Shown piece after piece: positions 9,505-20,701 of a stretch of 64,000 nt of DNA. The notes beneath the pieces are model-generated. The model did no database searches, was not told the DNA's origin, and saw nothing but the letters and a program-made list of their open reading frames with translations. This DNA is from Aphis gossypii (Eukaryota; Arthropoda; Insecta; Hemiptera; Aphididae): assembly GCF_020184175.1 (NCBI RefSeq), contig NW_026083194.1, positions 37,377 to 101,376 of the forward strand, read 5' to 3'. Within the stretch, counting starts at the first letter, position 1. Each line of letters starts with the position of its first letter. The position numbers and the translations under genes were made by a program.

Positions 9505-10748
9505 AAGACAATAAAATTTACAAAATTCGGTATCATCATTTAATTTTCCGTTTTAGTAGTAAAAAAAGAAAATTTAGACAAAAATGGAAAACCCAAATTA
9601 AGAATATGTGTGGATTTTAGGAAACTTAACAAAGTAACCGAAAACGAAGCTTATGGCTTACCCAATTTAGTTGAAATCCTTGACTCTTTAGGATCGTCAA
9701 ACTATTTTCAACACTCGATTTAGCAAGTGGCTATCATCAGATCTATTTGACCCGCAGGATACACATAAAACCGCGTTTTCTAGTAAATCCGGACATTATG
9801 AATTTCTCAGAATGCCTTTTGGCCTTAGTTCAGCACCCGCAACGTTCACGCGAGCAATGCGCGCTTACTAACAGGTTTAGAGGAAATGTGTACGGCATAT
9901 CTAGACGACATTGTTGTGCATGGATCCAGCCTGCGGGCCACCAAGAAAAACTTAAACAAGTTTTTATCGATTACGTTTACATAAATTAAAATTACACCTA
10001 ATAAATGTTCGTTTCTAAGAAAGAAGTATTGTATTTAGGACATGTAAACAACGAGACCGGGATTTCTCCCGATCCAAGTAAGATCGAATGTATCAAAAAT
10101 TATCCGAAGCCGAAAAATGCTAAAGATATTAAATCTTTTCTAGGTCTACTAAATTATTATAGGCGGTTCGTAGATAATTTCGCAAAAATCGCCAAACCAC
10201 TGACCTATTTACTTAAAAAAGACGTAACGTTCTGCTGGACGGACAAATGAGATAACGCTTACGAAGAATTAAAAAATAAACTCATAAATCCACCATTGCT
10301 AACTTATCCAGATTGGGAGAAAGGAAAATTTAAATTAATGACCGACGCAAGTCAATTTGCTATAGGTGCAGTGCTATCCCAAGGCGAGTCGTCGCACGAA
10401 AAACCTATTGCATATGCTAGTAGAACATTGAATAAAGCAGAAACTAATTACAGCGTTATACAGAAAGAACTTTTGGCCATTATTTGGGCCGTAAAACATT
10501 TCAAACCGTATCTCTTTGGTCGAAATTTTTCCATTATTACTGACCATCGACCACTTACCTACTTGTTCGGGTTGAAGGACGCTTCCTCTCAATTAATGCG
10601 ATGGCGCCTCCAATTATCCGAATACGATTACGAGATCATTTATCGATCAGGGTCATTACACTCAAATGCCGACTGCTTATCACGCATACGCATGGTAAAT
10701 AACGAAACTAGCTTCGTAGACTTCGAATCACGAGAAAACACGCTTTAA
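9505..10748 (+). pseudogene. Reverse transcriptase and RNase H (element 1)
   Basis: RT motifs are spread over several frames: KLRICVDFRKLN-like sequence at about 9595, SGHYEFLRMPFGLSSAPATF at about 9790 and the YLDD box at about 9898. Frames change near 9550, 9715, 9870 and 9960. From 10005 the thumb and connection region is open (FLGLLNYYRRFVDNFAKIAK), a TGA lies at about 10248, and RNase H follows to 10748 with MTDASQFAIGAVLSQ, QKELLAIIWA and ITDHRPLTYL. Not functional as written. Confidence 0.85.
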
Positions 10749-12185
10749 TAAATTCAAACTTTTCCGAGGTCGACGGAAGTATTTTAAAACGCTACGCAAA
10801 GCGAGAACCTGTTCTTACCAATACCCATAACGGAATTATAACTCTTAAGGCAATACGAGAAATTCTAATAAACAAAAAAATTCCAAATCCAGTTTTCGAC
10901 ATTACGAAACAATTTATTATAAATAAACGTGATGATCAATTAATCATACTTTTGAAGTCCCAGTAATAATAAAGAACTCAACGCCCAAGCGTATTATAAA
11001 ATCATCACTGACATTAAGGGGTTCTGTATAGATAACCAAATAGACAATTTCTCAACCATAAGAATGGAAGGCCTAACAACATTAACCAGTTTCGAAAGAA
11101 TAAGGAAAATGTTTAAATACATTTTTAAAGAAACAAATGTTAAAATTATTGTGTATAGGGAACAGGATTTTTCTGATGAAGAAAAACGATCGATCATTGC
11201 CGAATATCATAACACTCCATAGGGGGACACTCGGGAGTTTCTAGAACCATTAAACGAATGAAATTACATTACCACTGGAAAGATTTAAAGGGGAATGTAA
11301 AAGATTATATACGTAAATGTGACATTTGTCAAAAACAAATCGCATGGTAAAACTAAACAACCAATGATGATAAACGACAACAGCTAATAGACCGTTCGAA
11401 CGTATCTGTTTAGATATAGAGGACCATTGCCCATCACTCCGTCGCAAAATACATATATATTAACTATTCAAGACGAGTTGAGTCGTTATGCTCTGGCCAT
11501 GGCCCTACCTAGCACGGACGCAACAACGGTTGCACAAGCTTTCGTGGAATATTTCGTATGCATATACGGAATACCAAATTCTATATTAACACTGTGGAAC
11601 TAATTTTTTATCGGACCTTTTTAAACAAACATGTAAACTATTAAACATCGACAAACATAAGACCACTCGTGGCATCCACAAACCAATGGCTATTTAGAAC
11701 GATCCCATAAAACTTTGAAACATACTTGAGGAGTTTCGTTGACAAAGACAATAGTTGGGACAATTTGTTATGTTACGCAATGTTCACATATAATACGACT
11801 GTTCACACTTCTACAGGATTTACACCATTCGAATTAATTTTTGGGAAAAAACCTAATATACCGACCACTTTTCCCAAGGAACCCGAGCCACAATACAATT
11901 ACGAAAATTACGCATTAGACCTAAAAAGAGTAATGCAAGAAACTCAAAAACTCGCACGGGACAATCTAATTGAAAAAAAACTTGACAACAAACAAAATTA
12001 TGATAAAACATGCAACCCAATAGAAATACATGTGGGAGACAAGGTATTAATAAAAGAACAAATAAAAGAAAACATTAAGCCGAAATTGGACGGGACCTTT
12101 CGAAGTCACACATGTGCATGGAAATGAGAACTTAACAATAAAGAAGGGCAGGAGGATTATAGAATCCACAAAAATAATACAAAAA
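10749..12185 (+). pseudogene. Integrase (element 1)
   Basis: After a linker, the zinc-binding part (LHYHWKDLKGNVKDYIRKC) is at about 11265-11325. The catalytic core is broken by several indels between 11340 and 11700. The C-terminal part is open from 11726 (MRSFVDKDNSWDNLLCYAMF, then the VGDKVLIKE region) to about 12110. A last frame change near 12105 lets the integrase tail continue into the frame that starts at 12114. Homologous throughout to element 2. Confidence 0.8.
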
Positions 12186-12235
12186 AATATTTTGAAACAA
12201 CTTTATAATTTTTTTTTTTATTTTTACGTTTTTAG

Positions 12236-12938
12236 ACAACCGACCTTTAATTTTTTCATCATCGACTTCGAATTTACAAATACAGATCGGACAAATTTAG
12301 TAATAATCTCCGGGGCAATTTCAAATAGTCTAGAACGTTTCAAGGTTAAGAAATTAGAAGGAGAACCGCTAGTATTCACTAGGGACTCCCAAATAATTAA
12401 ATTCGACCACGACCAATTCAGAAAAACGGTGGAATCTGTTGTTCGGATTTTTAGAGATAAAAACCCACATCTAATGTATGTTACTCTAGCGCAGCTATAC
12501 GACAGTATGCATGCGACTAATAACACATTAAACACAGATTTCATCAACACATACGTCAATAAAAATAAAACGGAACCAGTTTTCGTTACGTGGAACGGGG
12601 AGACCGATAAGAAGATACTAAACAAAATTAACCTTGAGCACTTGCTACTTAACATAACAACGTACGATGTTCATTTAGATAATAATTACGTAATACGTTT
12701 AATCAATGAACGGGATAAAACAATAATTCATGAATCGCCCGTAGGCACTTTAGACAAATCCGGTAGACAACTTAATTTAAATGAAACGCATACGCTAATG
12801 TGCGGTGCTAAACACGAGTTTTCAATAGAATTGCATGATCCATGTACCAATGTAATTTTAACGAAATGTATTTTTGACAAACTTATTAGACGTATCAAAT
12901 ACAATAACTTAGTTAATTATTTAACAGAAGAATGGTAA
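12236..12938 (+). CDS. DEDDh exonuclease-like accessory ORF (element 1)
   Basis: About 234 codons between integrase and env. Motif I is IIDFEFTN (D-x-E) near the start; motif II is VTWNGETDKKIL; motif III is ELHDPCTNV, where the canonical H-x4-D has become H-x4-N. These spacings match RNase T/Exo-type DEDDh 3'-5' exonucleases, but overall similarity is too low to be certain by eye. The frame is uninterrupted. It has no good internal start: the open frame begins at a pyrimidine-rich TTTTTAG acceptor (12235) with one nucleotide before the first codon, the phase used by env and by element 2. The loss of the last Asp suggests this copy is inactive or diverged. Confidence 0.55.
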
Positions 12939-12976
12939 GACTTTTATTTTTTTCCTAACACATTAAATTGTTTCAG

Positions 12977-14808
12977 GATTTTATTTACACTGACATTTTT
13001 TTATGTTGGAGTGAACACTCAACGATTTAATGACGACAAACTCTCACAGCAATCGGGTATCTATTACGAAAATCGGGGACCAATTAAAATAGTAACCACT
13101 ACTTGGGAATTAACCGCATACATTAACATAACAACATATGAGCAACGTTGGGGGAAAATTGACCAATTTATAAATGACACTGAAGTAATGTGTGCGTCAA
13201 TTAAAAATAACGTAGACAACCACCGTGCGGACTTTTTACCATTTACTATAAAACTTCTTAACGAGATTAAACATAAAAAAGATCTAGTATTTTCTTCAAT
13301 AGGTTTCAAAACTAAAACCAGACGTAGCATCGTAGATAAAATAAGTAAAACGGCGCGACTCTTGTTCGGGTTATGCAACGCAGATTGTATGAACAAATTT
13401 AACACAATTATTAATCGATTTACGGGTACTAACGATAACCAAATTAAATTTATCGAGGAGCAAATAAAAATTATTCGTTTAAAACAAGATCAGAGGATTT
13501 AAAAATTAAAAAAGTAGAGATAACGTCAGACGACCTAAAAAATAAGACTACTGACCAGTTTATGAAAAATTACCTTTCGATTCATTTTAGTTTCGCAAAC
13601 TTAGTACTTACTAAATACATTTATGAAACAAACACCCTTTTGGAAACAATTCAATGGCTAGAGTAGGACAAATGCATCCAAGTTTGTTACCACCAAACGA
13701 CCTTTTAGAACAACTAAGGGACATCAAAGTATCTTTACCATCAGGAACAGAACTACCAATCGAACTTGACCTAGTAAACGCTTATGAATTACTCAGACTC
13801 TCAGATTTGGCAGTATATTGTTCTGATAACAGAATTGTATTTATTATTACGTTACCTTTAGTATATCAAAATGAACTAACATTATATCATTTAATACCTA
13901 AACCTGTATGTAAACTAACAAACTGTATTTATATTAAGCCTAGTTATAACTTTTTAGCAATTAGCAAAACGAAAGAATTGTATACAACTTATGACCAATT
14001 TCACTACTCAGCATGTAAATCAGCTCATAATTTCCTTTTATGTCCTGAAATTAATCCTTTACATCCTAGAAACACAAGACCAATATGCGAAATACAATTA
14101 CTACAAGATCCAGTTAAAGTACGTAAAAGCTGCGAAATACGACAAATACAGATAAATACAACTATTTTTCACAAACTTGAGTTTCAAAACGCTTGGTTAT
14201 ACGCATCAAGTGGAGAGACAGTCTTCGTTACTTGTGACTCCGATAAAGAATCAAGCAGCCATACAATAGAAGAAGTAGGTATTATACGTCTGAACTCCAC
14301 ATGCAAAGGATATACAACACGAGATGTATTAATTCCAGGGAGAATTAATCAAGAATCTTACCCAGACTTCATCCCAAACTCAATGATAGAACCAGAAATG
14401 AAACTAACAAATTTAGCGACAATAGAAACCAAAGACATAATTAACAACAGAATGGACGATTTAAACGCAGTTTCAAATACACATAGTTACTTACAATTTC
14501 TAAACAATAACATAAGTGATTTAGAAAAGCTTAAACACAAAATAACGATATATGAATATGTTTTAGTGATAACATTTTCCATCGGAGGTTGCGAAATTTT
14601 CTTTTTTATAATTAACATTTTTGCACATTTATTACAACAATACAGAGCACGAAGAAGAATGACCCGGTGTACTTCCCTAGTGTTTCGAAACGAACAAAAT
14701 GTTACAACAACACCAAGTTCGCAACCACCATTAGTCATGGAACAGTACAATGACGACCCAGGTGAACAATCAGTACCATTATACCCGAAAATGAAAACTT
14801 CATATTAA
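12977..14808 (+). pseudogene. Envelope glycoprotein, baculovirus-F-like (element 1)
   Basis: Class of insect errantivirus Env related to baculovirus F, which mediates membrane fusion. The exon starts after a TTGTTTCAG acceptor (12976) with one base, then a hydrophobic signal-like segment (ILFTLTFFYVG), then SGIYYENRGPIKIVTTTWEL typical of the family. A basic site (KTKTRR) precedes a putative fusion region. The frame breaks near 13490 and again near 13655; from 13654 a 384-codon frame covers the conserved cysteine-rich ectodomain (LLCPEINPLHPRN) and a membrane segment at about residues 304-328 before a polar tail. Spliced expression is inferred. Confidence 0.8.
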
Positions 14809-14847
14809 ACAGCAAAAATCGGTGATTTTTGTCTTAAAGGGGAGGAG

Positions 14848-15329
14848 TGTAGTAATCCGACCATATTACTATTTTATTACTTTATTTTTTTATTACCTTT
14901 GAGCTGATACTATTTGCAATAATTTCATATATCCAATTTATAGATCTAGTATTATATTCTTGTTATATGAATTCGTAGAATTAAGATACGTATATTATTT
15001 ATATTATTTATAGAGCTAGTTATATGAATATTTAGAAAGGTAATACGCATTCAATAATCGTGTCGTCGTAAACACGAAACTTGTGTTCCGGTTTACCATG
15101 ATACACACGTATATTCTGGGACTACGTCCATGATTAGTTTCATATAAAAAAGGTTGTGGTAGTATTAAGATTCAGACATAGTTAAGCCTCAAGTACGCAT
15201 GGATCGGTGGCGTTGTTGTATACTTAACAACACATCGGGCTAGTCGTTAATATTATTATTTTACTCTGTCTCAGTTAATAAATAACTTGATTTTCAAACT
15301 TATAAAAACCGAGTTGTTTATTTACTACA
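14848..15329 (+). repeat. 3' LTR of Gypsy element 1
   Basis: Begins TGTAGTAATCC directly after the purine tract AAAGGGGAGGAG and ends ACTACA. It contains a TATAAAA at 15143-15149 and AATAAA at 15277-15282, giving a U3-R-U5 layout. Start and end motifs match the LTR of element 2 (TGTAGTAAGCC ... CACTACA), but the interior differs. No 5' partner lies in the window. Confidence 0.75.
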
Positions 15330-15853
15330 AATTTCTTACCCTTTCCGAAGAATATAGACGACAAAGTGGACTTCGTCGTTAAATCGTGTTGAGCCATCTT
15401 CACCAGGGGGCCGATTCTTGAAATCATACGACTAATACTAGTATGCGACAAGAGTCATACATTTTGTCGATAGTGACAAATTCTTATCGCATGCGACATA
15501 TAATCGGTATTCTTGAACCGAAATCGATAAGATTTTATCACTTGTCGCATGCGATAAAGTAATCGAATGAACCACTGTGGTAATAACAGAAAATCTAGAT
15601 TTTAACCTCAAACAAATTTAAAATGGTAATAAATTTTATCTTTCATCACGGACAATATTTACTTTGACATTCCTTAATATAGTCAATAAATACTTTATTT
15701 TAGTTCCTACAAAATAGTTAAATTATTTTATTTTGCACCGACTGTGAACTATTTTAGTCCGTAGTTGTTATAGTATTCCTATTTGTTATTTATTCATAGT
15801 ATTTACATACATTTACATTTATTATTTCTAAATCAAGGCCAACTCAATCACAA

Positions 15854-17769
15854 ATGAAATCTTTGGTTGATCTTATGGCCAAAGATCCATTATTGTGCGC
15901 CGGTAAATTTACACCTACATTTACTCAAAAAACTGCTAAACATAAATGGCAAATCATTACAGATCAACTTAACGCTTTGCCAGGAGCAGAGAAGAGCGGA
16001 GATAAATGGAAAAAAGTAAGTTGCCTACTTAATTTAATACTTAAGTAGCTTGCAAGAGAATATTAATTTTCACTTTTATTATAATGTATTACATTTTGTT
16101 TACCCCTATACTATTCTGTAATTGGATAGTTATGGTTCTTTAAATAATTATGAATAATGTACTATAATATTTAAATCCTGTATGGTCAAATTAAAAATGT
16201 ATGATTTTACTTGTACTGATTTGAATTTGAATTGGTTTAATATATGATTTGTAATATTATGGTCTGTGAGGCCTTAATAATATTTCAATATATTAGAACC
16301 AACGCCAGTAGGAAGAAATTGGCATTTCCATAAAAAAATCACTTAACTCATCCAAATCAACCTAAATGGAATCAATTTTAAGAAAACTTAATTTGGGGAT
16401 TTTGGTTCTTTGTATATGATTATAAGTGTACAATATGATAGTATTGTGAATTTATCCATCTACAGTTTACACTAAAGTGTTGACTCACTTGTTTTAATTT
16501 TTAGACATGGCAAGATACAAGATCAACCACAAAAACAAAAGCAGCGGCTATAAAGAGACACATTGGAGGTACTGGGGGTGGACCAACTTGTGACATTCAG
16601 CTGAATGATGTTCAAAAGGATGCACTCTCTTTGATTAGTCCATCATTAGTGAGTGGTCATGAAAATACTGCAGAATCAAACGTAGAATTCATTTTTGAAG
16701 ATCCTGAAAATGATATACTTGGTAAATTTCTAATAATTAATATAGTTCATTCATATAGTTTTTCATATTATCTACTTCATTGGTTAATGAATGATAATGT
16801 TTCTGATTTTAGATAATGATCAATTATGCGTTGAAGAATACATTGATGTGTATAATGAATGTATGTATGTAAAATTAAAAATATTTATACAAAAATTAGT
16901 AAATATTATGCCTACCTATAATTTTGTTTTTATAAGTAGAAAATATAATGCTTGTATCATTAAAAAAGACTTATTCTTATTATTTTTCATTATATTATTG
17001 CAGCCAATGATTATGAAACTTATAATCATCCATCAATCATTGTACCTGCCAAAAGCATTAAAATCAAGTCAGCCATTGCACCTATACCAGATATCACTAG
17101 AGTCAACGAGAATCCTAATAAAGAACAGGCATCAATATTTGCTTCTAAACCTAAACCAGGTAAATTTTTAGTTTTTATTCTTCATACCTCACATTTGCAC
17201 CTGGACGTCCCCAGCCTTTTTACAGGAGAGGGGGAAATTGTAATTTAAAAATAAAGGACGATTTATTTTTATAAAATCAATCTTTACTTCTACATCAAAA
17301 CTACTAGGTATTTTTACATATTATAGAATTATTAAATCGATTATTTACAAAAATATTATTATTTTAATTTATTAATTTTGATTAAGTACATACTACAACA
17401 TTATTTTTCGTTAAATACAAATTGTAATCTACGTGGACATTCTCTTAAGTCTCACTTAAATCCTTCATAACTCTGCCTATGCATATACCTACCTACATTA
17501 ATACATAATTTATAATATTACAGTTAATACTCCATATATTCAATAATCGTCTGTTTTTATTACTTTTAAATTTATTTTATTATAGATCTCAAAAGAAAAA
17601 AGACTACTGCTACTTGTTTGGGTGAAAGCAATATAGCTGCAACTAGGTTGGGAGATATAGCACAGAGGAAATATGATTTAAAAGAAGCCTACTATGAAAA
17701 AAAATTAAACTTTTGGAAGAAAATAATGTGTTGTTGAAAACATTGGAACCACTCTTGGAACATTACTGA
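15854..17769 (+). pseudogene. Harbinger Myb/SANT-like DNA-binding protein, five exons
   Basis: The partner protein that in Harbinger elements binds DNA and helps the transposase enter the nucleus. Exons by GT-AG borders: 15854-16015, 16505-16721, 16813-16860, 17004-17159 and 17586 to the stop. Exon 1 (KSLVDLMAKDPLLCAGKF ... KHKWQIITDQLN) and the start of exon 2 (TWQDTRSTTKTKAA, GTGGGP) match the Myb-like domain of this family. All junction phases agree. In the last exon one base is missing near 17710; the downstream frame continues a Leu-rich coiled-coil-like tail to a TGA at 17769, while the literal frame stops at 17737. Confidence 0.75.
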
Positions 17770-18126
17770 CCAAGTTAACAGAAAAATGACTGAAAAGAAT
17801 TTTAAAGACTGAACTGTATTTTATAAAAACTTTTTGTTAACTTTACCAAAGAAATTATTAAAAAGGTTATTATTTTATTATTTATTATAATTAGTTAAAA
17901 AGGTTATTATTTTATTATTTGTTATAATTAGTTATAAAAATTGTTATTACTAAATATTGTTTATTTTATTTTATATTGTTACTTATACTTTTAACAAATG
18001 ACCAAAAGAAGGAATAAAAAACAGTGTAAAAGTATTTTCAATAACAAATCTTTATTGTATATATTATTATTATTATTAAAAATAAAAAGTATGCATGTTT
18101 TTAAATACAATGGAAATTACTTTATT

Positions 18127-20089
18127 TTATACGCCATGTCTATGAAAAAGGTATCTTGCAACTTTATCTCGCTGTTGTCTCCCAAGAGTCAACTCTATAT
18201 TGCGATTGTTATCTGCCAATATTTCTTGGTCTCCCAGCATACCTAAATTGTCATGTTCCTCAATATCGTGTTCATATTTCATAGGAACATTGTTTGCGAT
18301 ACACATATTATGCAGAACTACACACGCATTTATTATGGACGATGCTTTTTCTGGTTTGTAATGTAGTATTCTATCCTTTAATAAGCACCTTAAAAAATCA
18401 AAGTTATTGGGTAAAAAATATGTAAAACAATAAAATTTAAAACCATTGTTACCTAAATCTCATTTTTAACACCCCATTGCAACGTTCAATAATACATCTG
18501 GTTGACATTTGTTTTGTATTGAAAAATTTTTCAGCATCTGTTGTAGGATTGGTTATAGGTGTCAATAACCATTGCCGCAAGGGATATCCAGAATCACCTG
18601 ATATTTTTTATACAAATAAACCATTAATTATAACACGTTAGTTGTAAAAAATACACTCATTATATTTTAATGTAAGCAAAATACTTTAAAAATGTACTTT
18701 AGAACAGTGTCTTAATTACTTTAATAAAAAGTATTTAAAATTACCACAAATATATTTAAATTCAAGTATTCAAATACTTATGTTTAAACACTTTAAAACA
18801 CATTATTTATTTATATTTTAAATAAGATGTTAAGAGAATTATTTTACCTAATAAATAAAAGTTGTCATAATTGCGTCTGTATAGTTCCTGAAGTACTGGT
18901 AAGACCAAACTATTGTTCCATATATGTGTATCATGGGTACTGCCAGGAAATCGTGCATTAACATTCAAAATTCTTAATTTTGAATCACAAATCTGAATTT
19001 GAAATGAATTAAAATTATTATTTATTTAATACACATTTAAGCTTCAGAAGGAATCCTTGTTTTTTAGCCCCCTACATTTTTGATATTATTTTTTATTACA
19101 ACAATACATTTCTTTATTTTATGCATTATCTAAAAAATTAGCCCACAAAAATTGTTTTTCTTATATATAATAACAAACTTCAAAGAGGTATGTTGGAAAA
19201 AATAGACACAATTTATTAGTAATACTTATAATATATTATAATATTGTATTAGCAATCCTTAAGAAGAAAGATCTATAATAAGGTTTGAAAAATTACCAAT
19301 TGAACGTTTATGGAATGGTATCCTTTACGGTTTACATAGATATGTTCAGGGTTTTGATTTTCGTTTAAATTTAGATTGGTCGAAGGAGATACAATTGCTA
19401 TGTGTGTGCAATCAATACACCTATAACTCCTGGAAATCCAGTTTTCTCTGTAGAACCTTTATTATTGAACAATAACTATAATTATAACTTTTACAAAATA
19501 AATACATACATTTTTTAAATTAATGGACTAAATACTCATTGCGGATTTCTGTGAGTTCATTCAAGTTTTTTGGAAACTTCACCCATTCGTTGAATATTTC
19601 AGGATGGTTAAGTGCTTCTACAACCTCGCTAATACAACGTGATACAGTTGGTTGTGATAAAGCTGCAAACCGACTGTTTCCAATTGGAGACTGGTATGAG
19701 CCAGTAGCCAAAAAGTTTAATGTAACTAAGACCTAAATAAATATAGAAAATAAATACATATGTTAAGGTATTATCACTATAATTTACATTTTACAAAGTC
19801 TGAAGTCATCAAATATAATATCAATTTATATATTATATTCACTTACTTTTGTATTCAAATCAATTGCAGAAGAACGGTCTTTTGAAACTATACGAGTTTG
19901 TAAAAGTTCAATAATATTTCTAACAAGATTTTTAGAAAGTCTGAAATTTTTTATAAATAATCGATCTGTTAGAAGAAATGGATCCGAAATCATCTCAGGT
20001 ATTCGCGTTTGTCGTTCATTAAGTAAGTGTTCATGATTTTCAACATTATTAATTGCAAACAACATAACCATTTCGTCAAAATTAGTCAT
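18127..20089 (-). pseudogene. Harbinger (HARBI1-like) DDE transposase
   Basis: Multi-exon gene. Exon 1 is 20089-19847 (phase 0, GTAAGT donor); exon 2 starts at 19732 with the helix-turn-helix segment SQPTVSRCISEVV. Further exons carry IDCTHIAIVSP (first catalytic Asp), RFPGSTHDTHIWNNS, GDSGYPL (second Asp) and IIERCNGVLK (Glu), ending VARYLFHRHGV at a stop at 18127. One base is out of frame just before IDCTHI (about 19420), and exon 2 runs into a TAA at about 19524 before a plausible donor, so the copy looks damaged, though assembly error is possible. Confidence 0.8.
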
Positions 20090-20701
20090 TTTATAAAATT
20101 AAAGGTTATTTAATTTATCGTAAACAAAACTTCACTGTTTGTAATTTTAAAATGAATTTTTCGGAAAATTATAATCAATTATTTGAAACCATACTACTGT
20201 TACAATATCACATATCACATATTATCACACATTATCATGCGACTAATGTTTGTCACCGACTTTTACCCAGTCGACAAACAGTCGAATGTTTTTCATTAGA
20301 CTAAAGTCATACATCTTTTCAAGAATACCAATTATTTAATTTCATGCGATAAAATTTTTATCGCACGCGACAAACTATATCACGATTTCAAGAATTGACC
20401 CCCTGGACCGGCTCACTACAACAATAATTCACTATTAGATATGATATTGTATGATTTAATGACGATTTAAAATAAAATTTGTATTGAACTTTATACCATT
20501 ATAATTGTTATAATTACTCTAAGAATTGATTTCAATATTATAGTAAAAGAATAAGATTAATTAATTTTATCAATTTTAATAATTTTATTAAATGTCATAA
20601 TTTATACTACCAATAAAAAGTTTTTACATAATAATATATTTGCATTTTTATTTTTTACTGTTTTTTACAATCTTCCGTTTTGGATCCGATGAACATCGAT
20701 T

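Larger units (their letters stand above)
8850..15329 (+). mobile_element. Gypsy element 1 (env-bearing, errantivirus-like), 5'-truncated
   Basis: Order: partial gag, reverse transcriptase, RNase H, integrase, DEDDh exonuclease-like ORF, env, polypurine tract (about 14837-14847) and 3' LTR (14848-15329). The 5' LTR, primer site, leader and first part of gag are missing; homology starts mid-gag at about 8853, directly after the Polinton ATPase. The capsid end, nucleocapsid and protease are also missing through an internal fusion near 9140. It belongs to the same family as element 2 but is clearly diverged from it, and cannot be autonomous. Confidence 0.85.
15403..20406. mobile_element. Complete PIF/Harbinger DNA transposon
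   Basis: Terminal inverted repeats: left CCAGGGGGCCGATTCTTGAA at 15403, right the complement ending CCCCCTGG at 20406, matching over about 23 bp with two mismatches. Subterminal regions share repeated cGCATGCGA-type motifs. It holds the two genes of the superfamily: a Myb/SANT-like protein on the plus strand and a DDE transposase on the minus strand, convergent. No clean 3-bp target duplication is visible. It lies just 3' of Gypsy element 1. Confidence 0.85.

Noticed and set aside
15403..20406. A 3-bp target duplication for the Harbinger element
   Set aside because: Bases next to the two CCAGGGGG ends do not match; none claimed.
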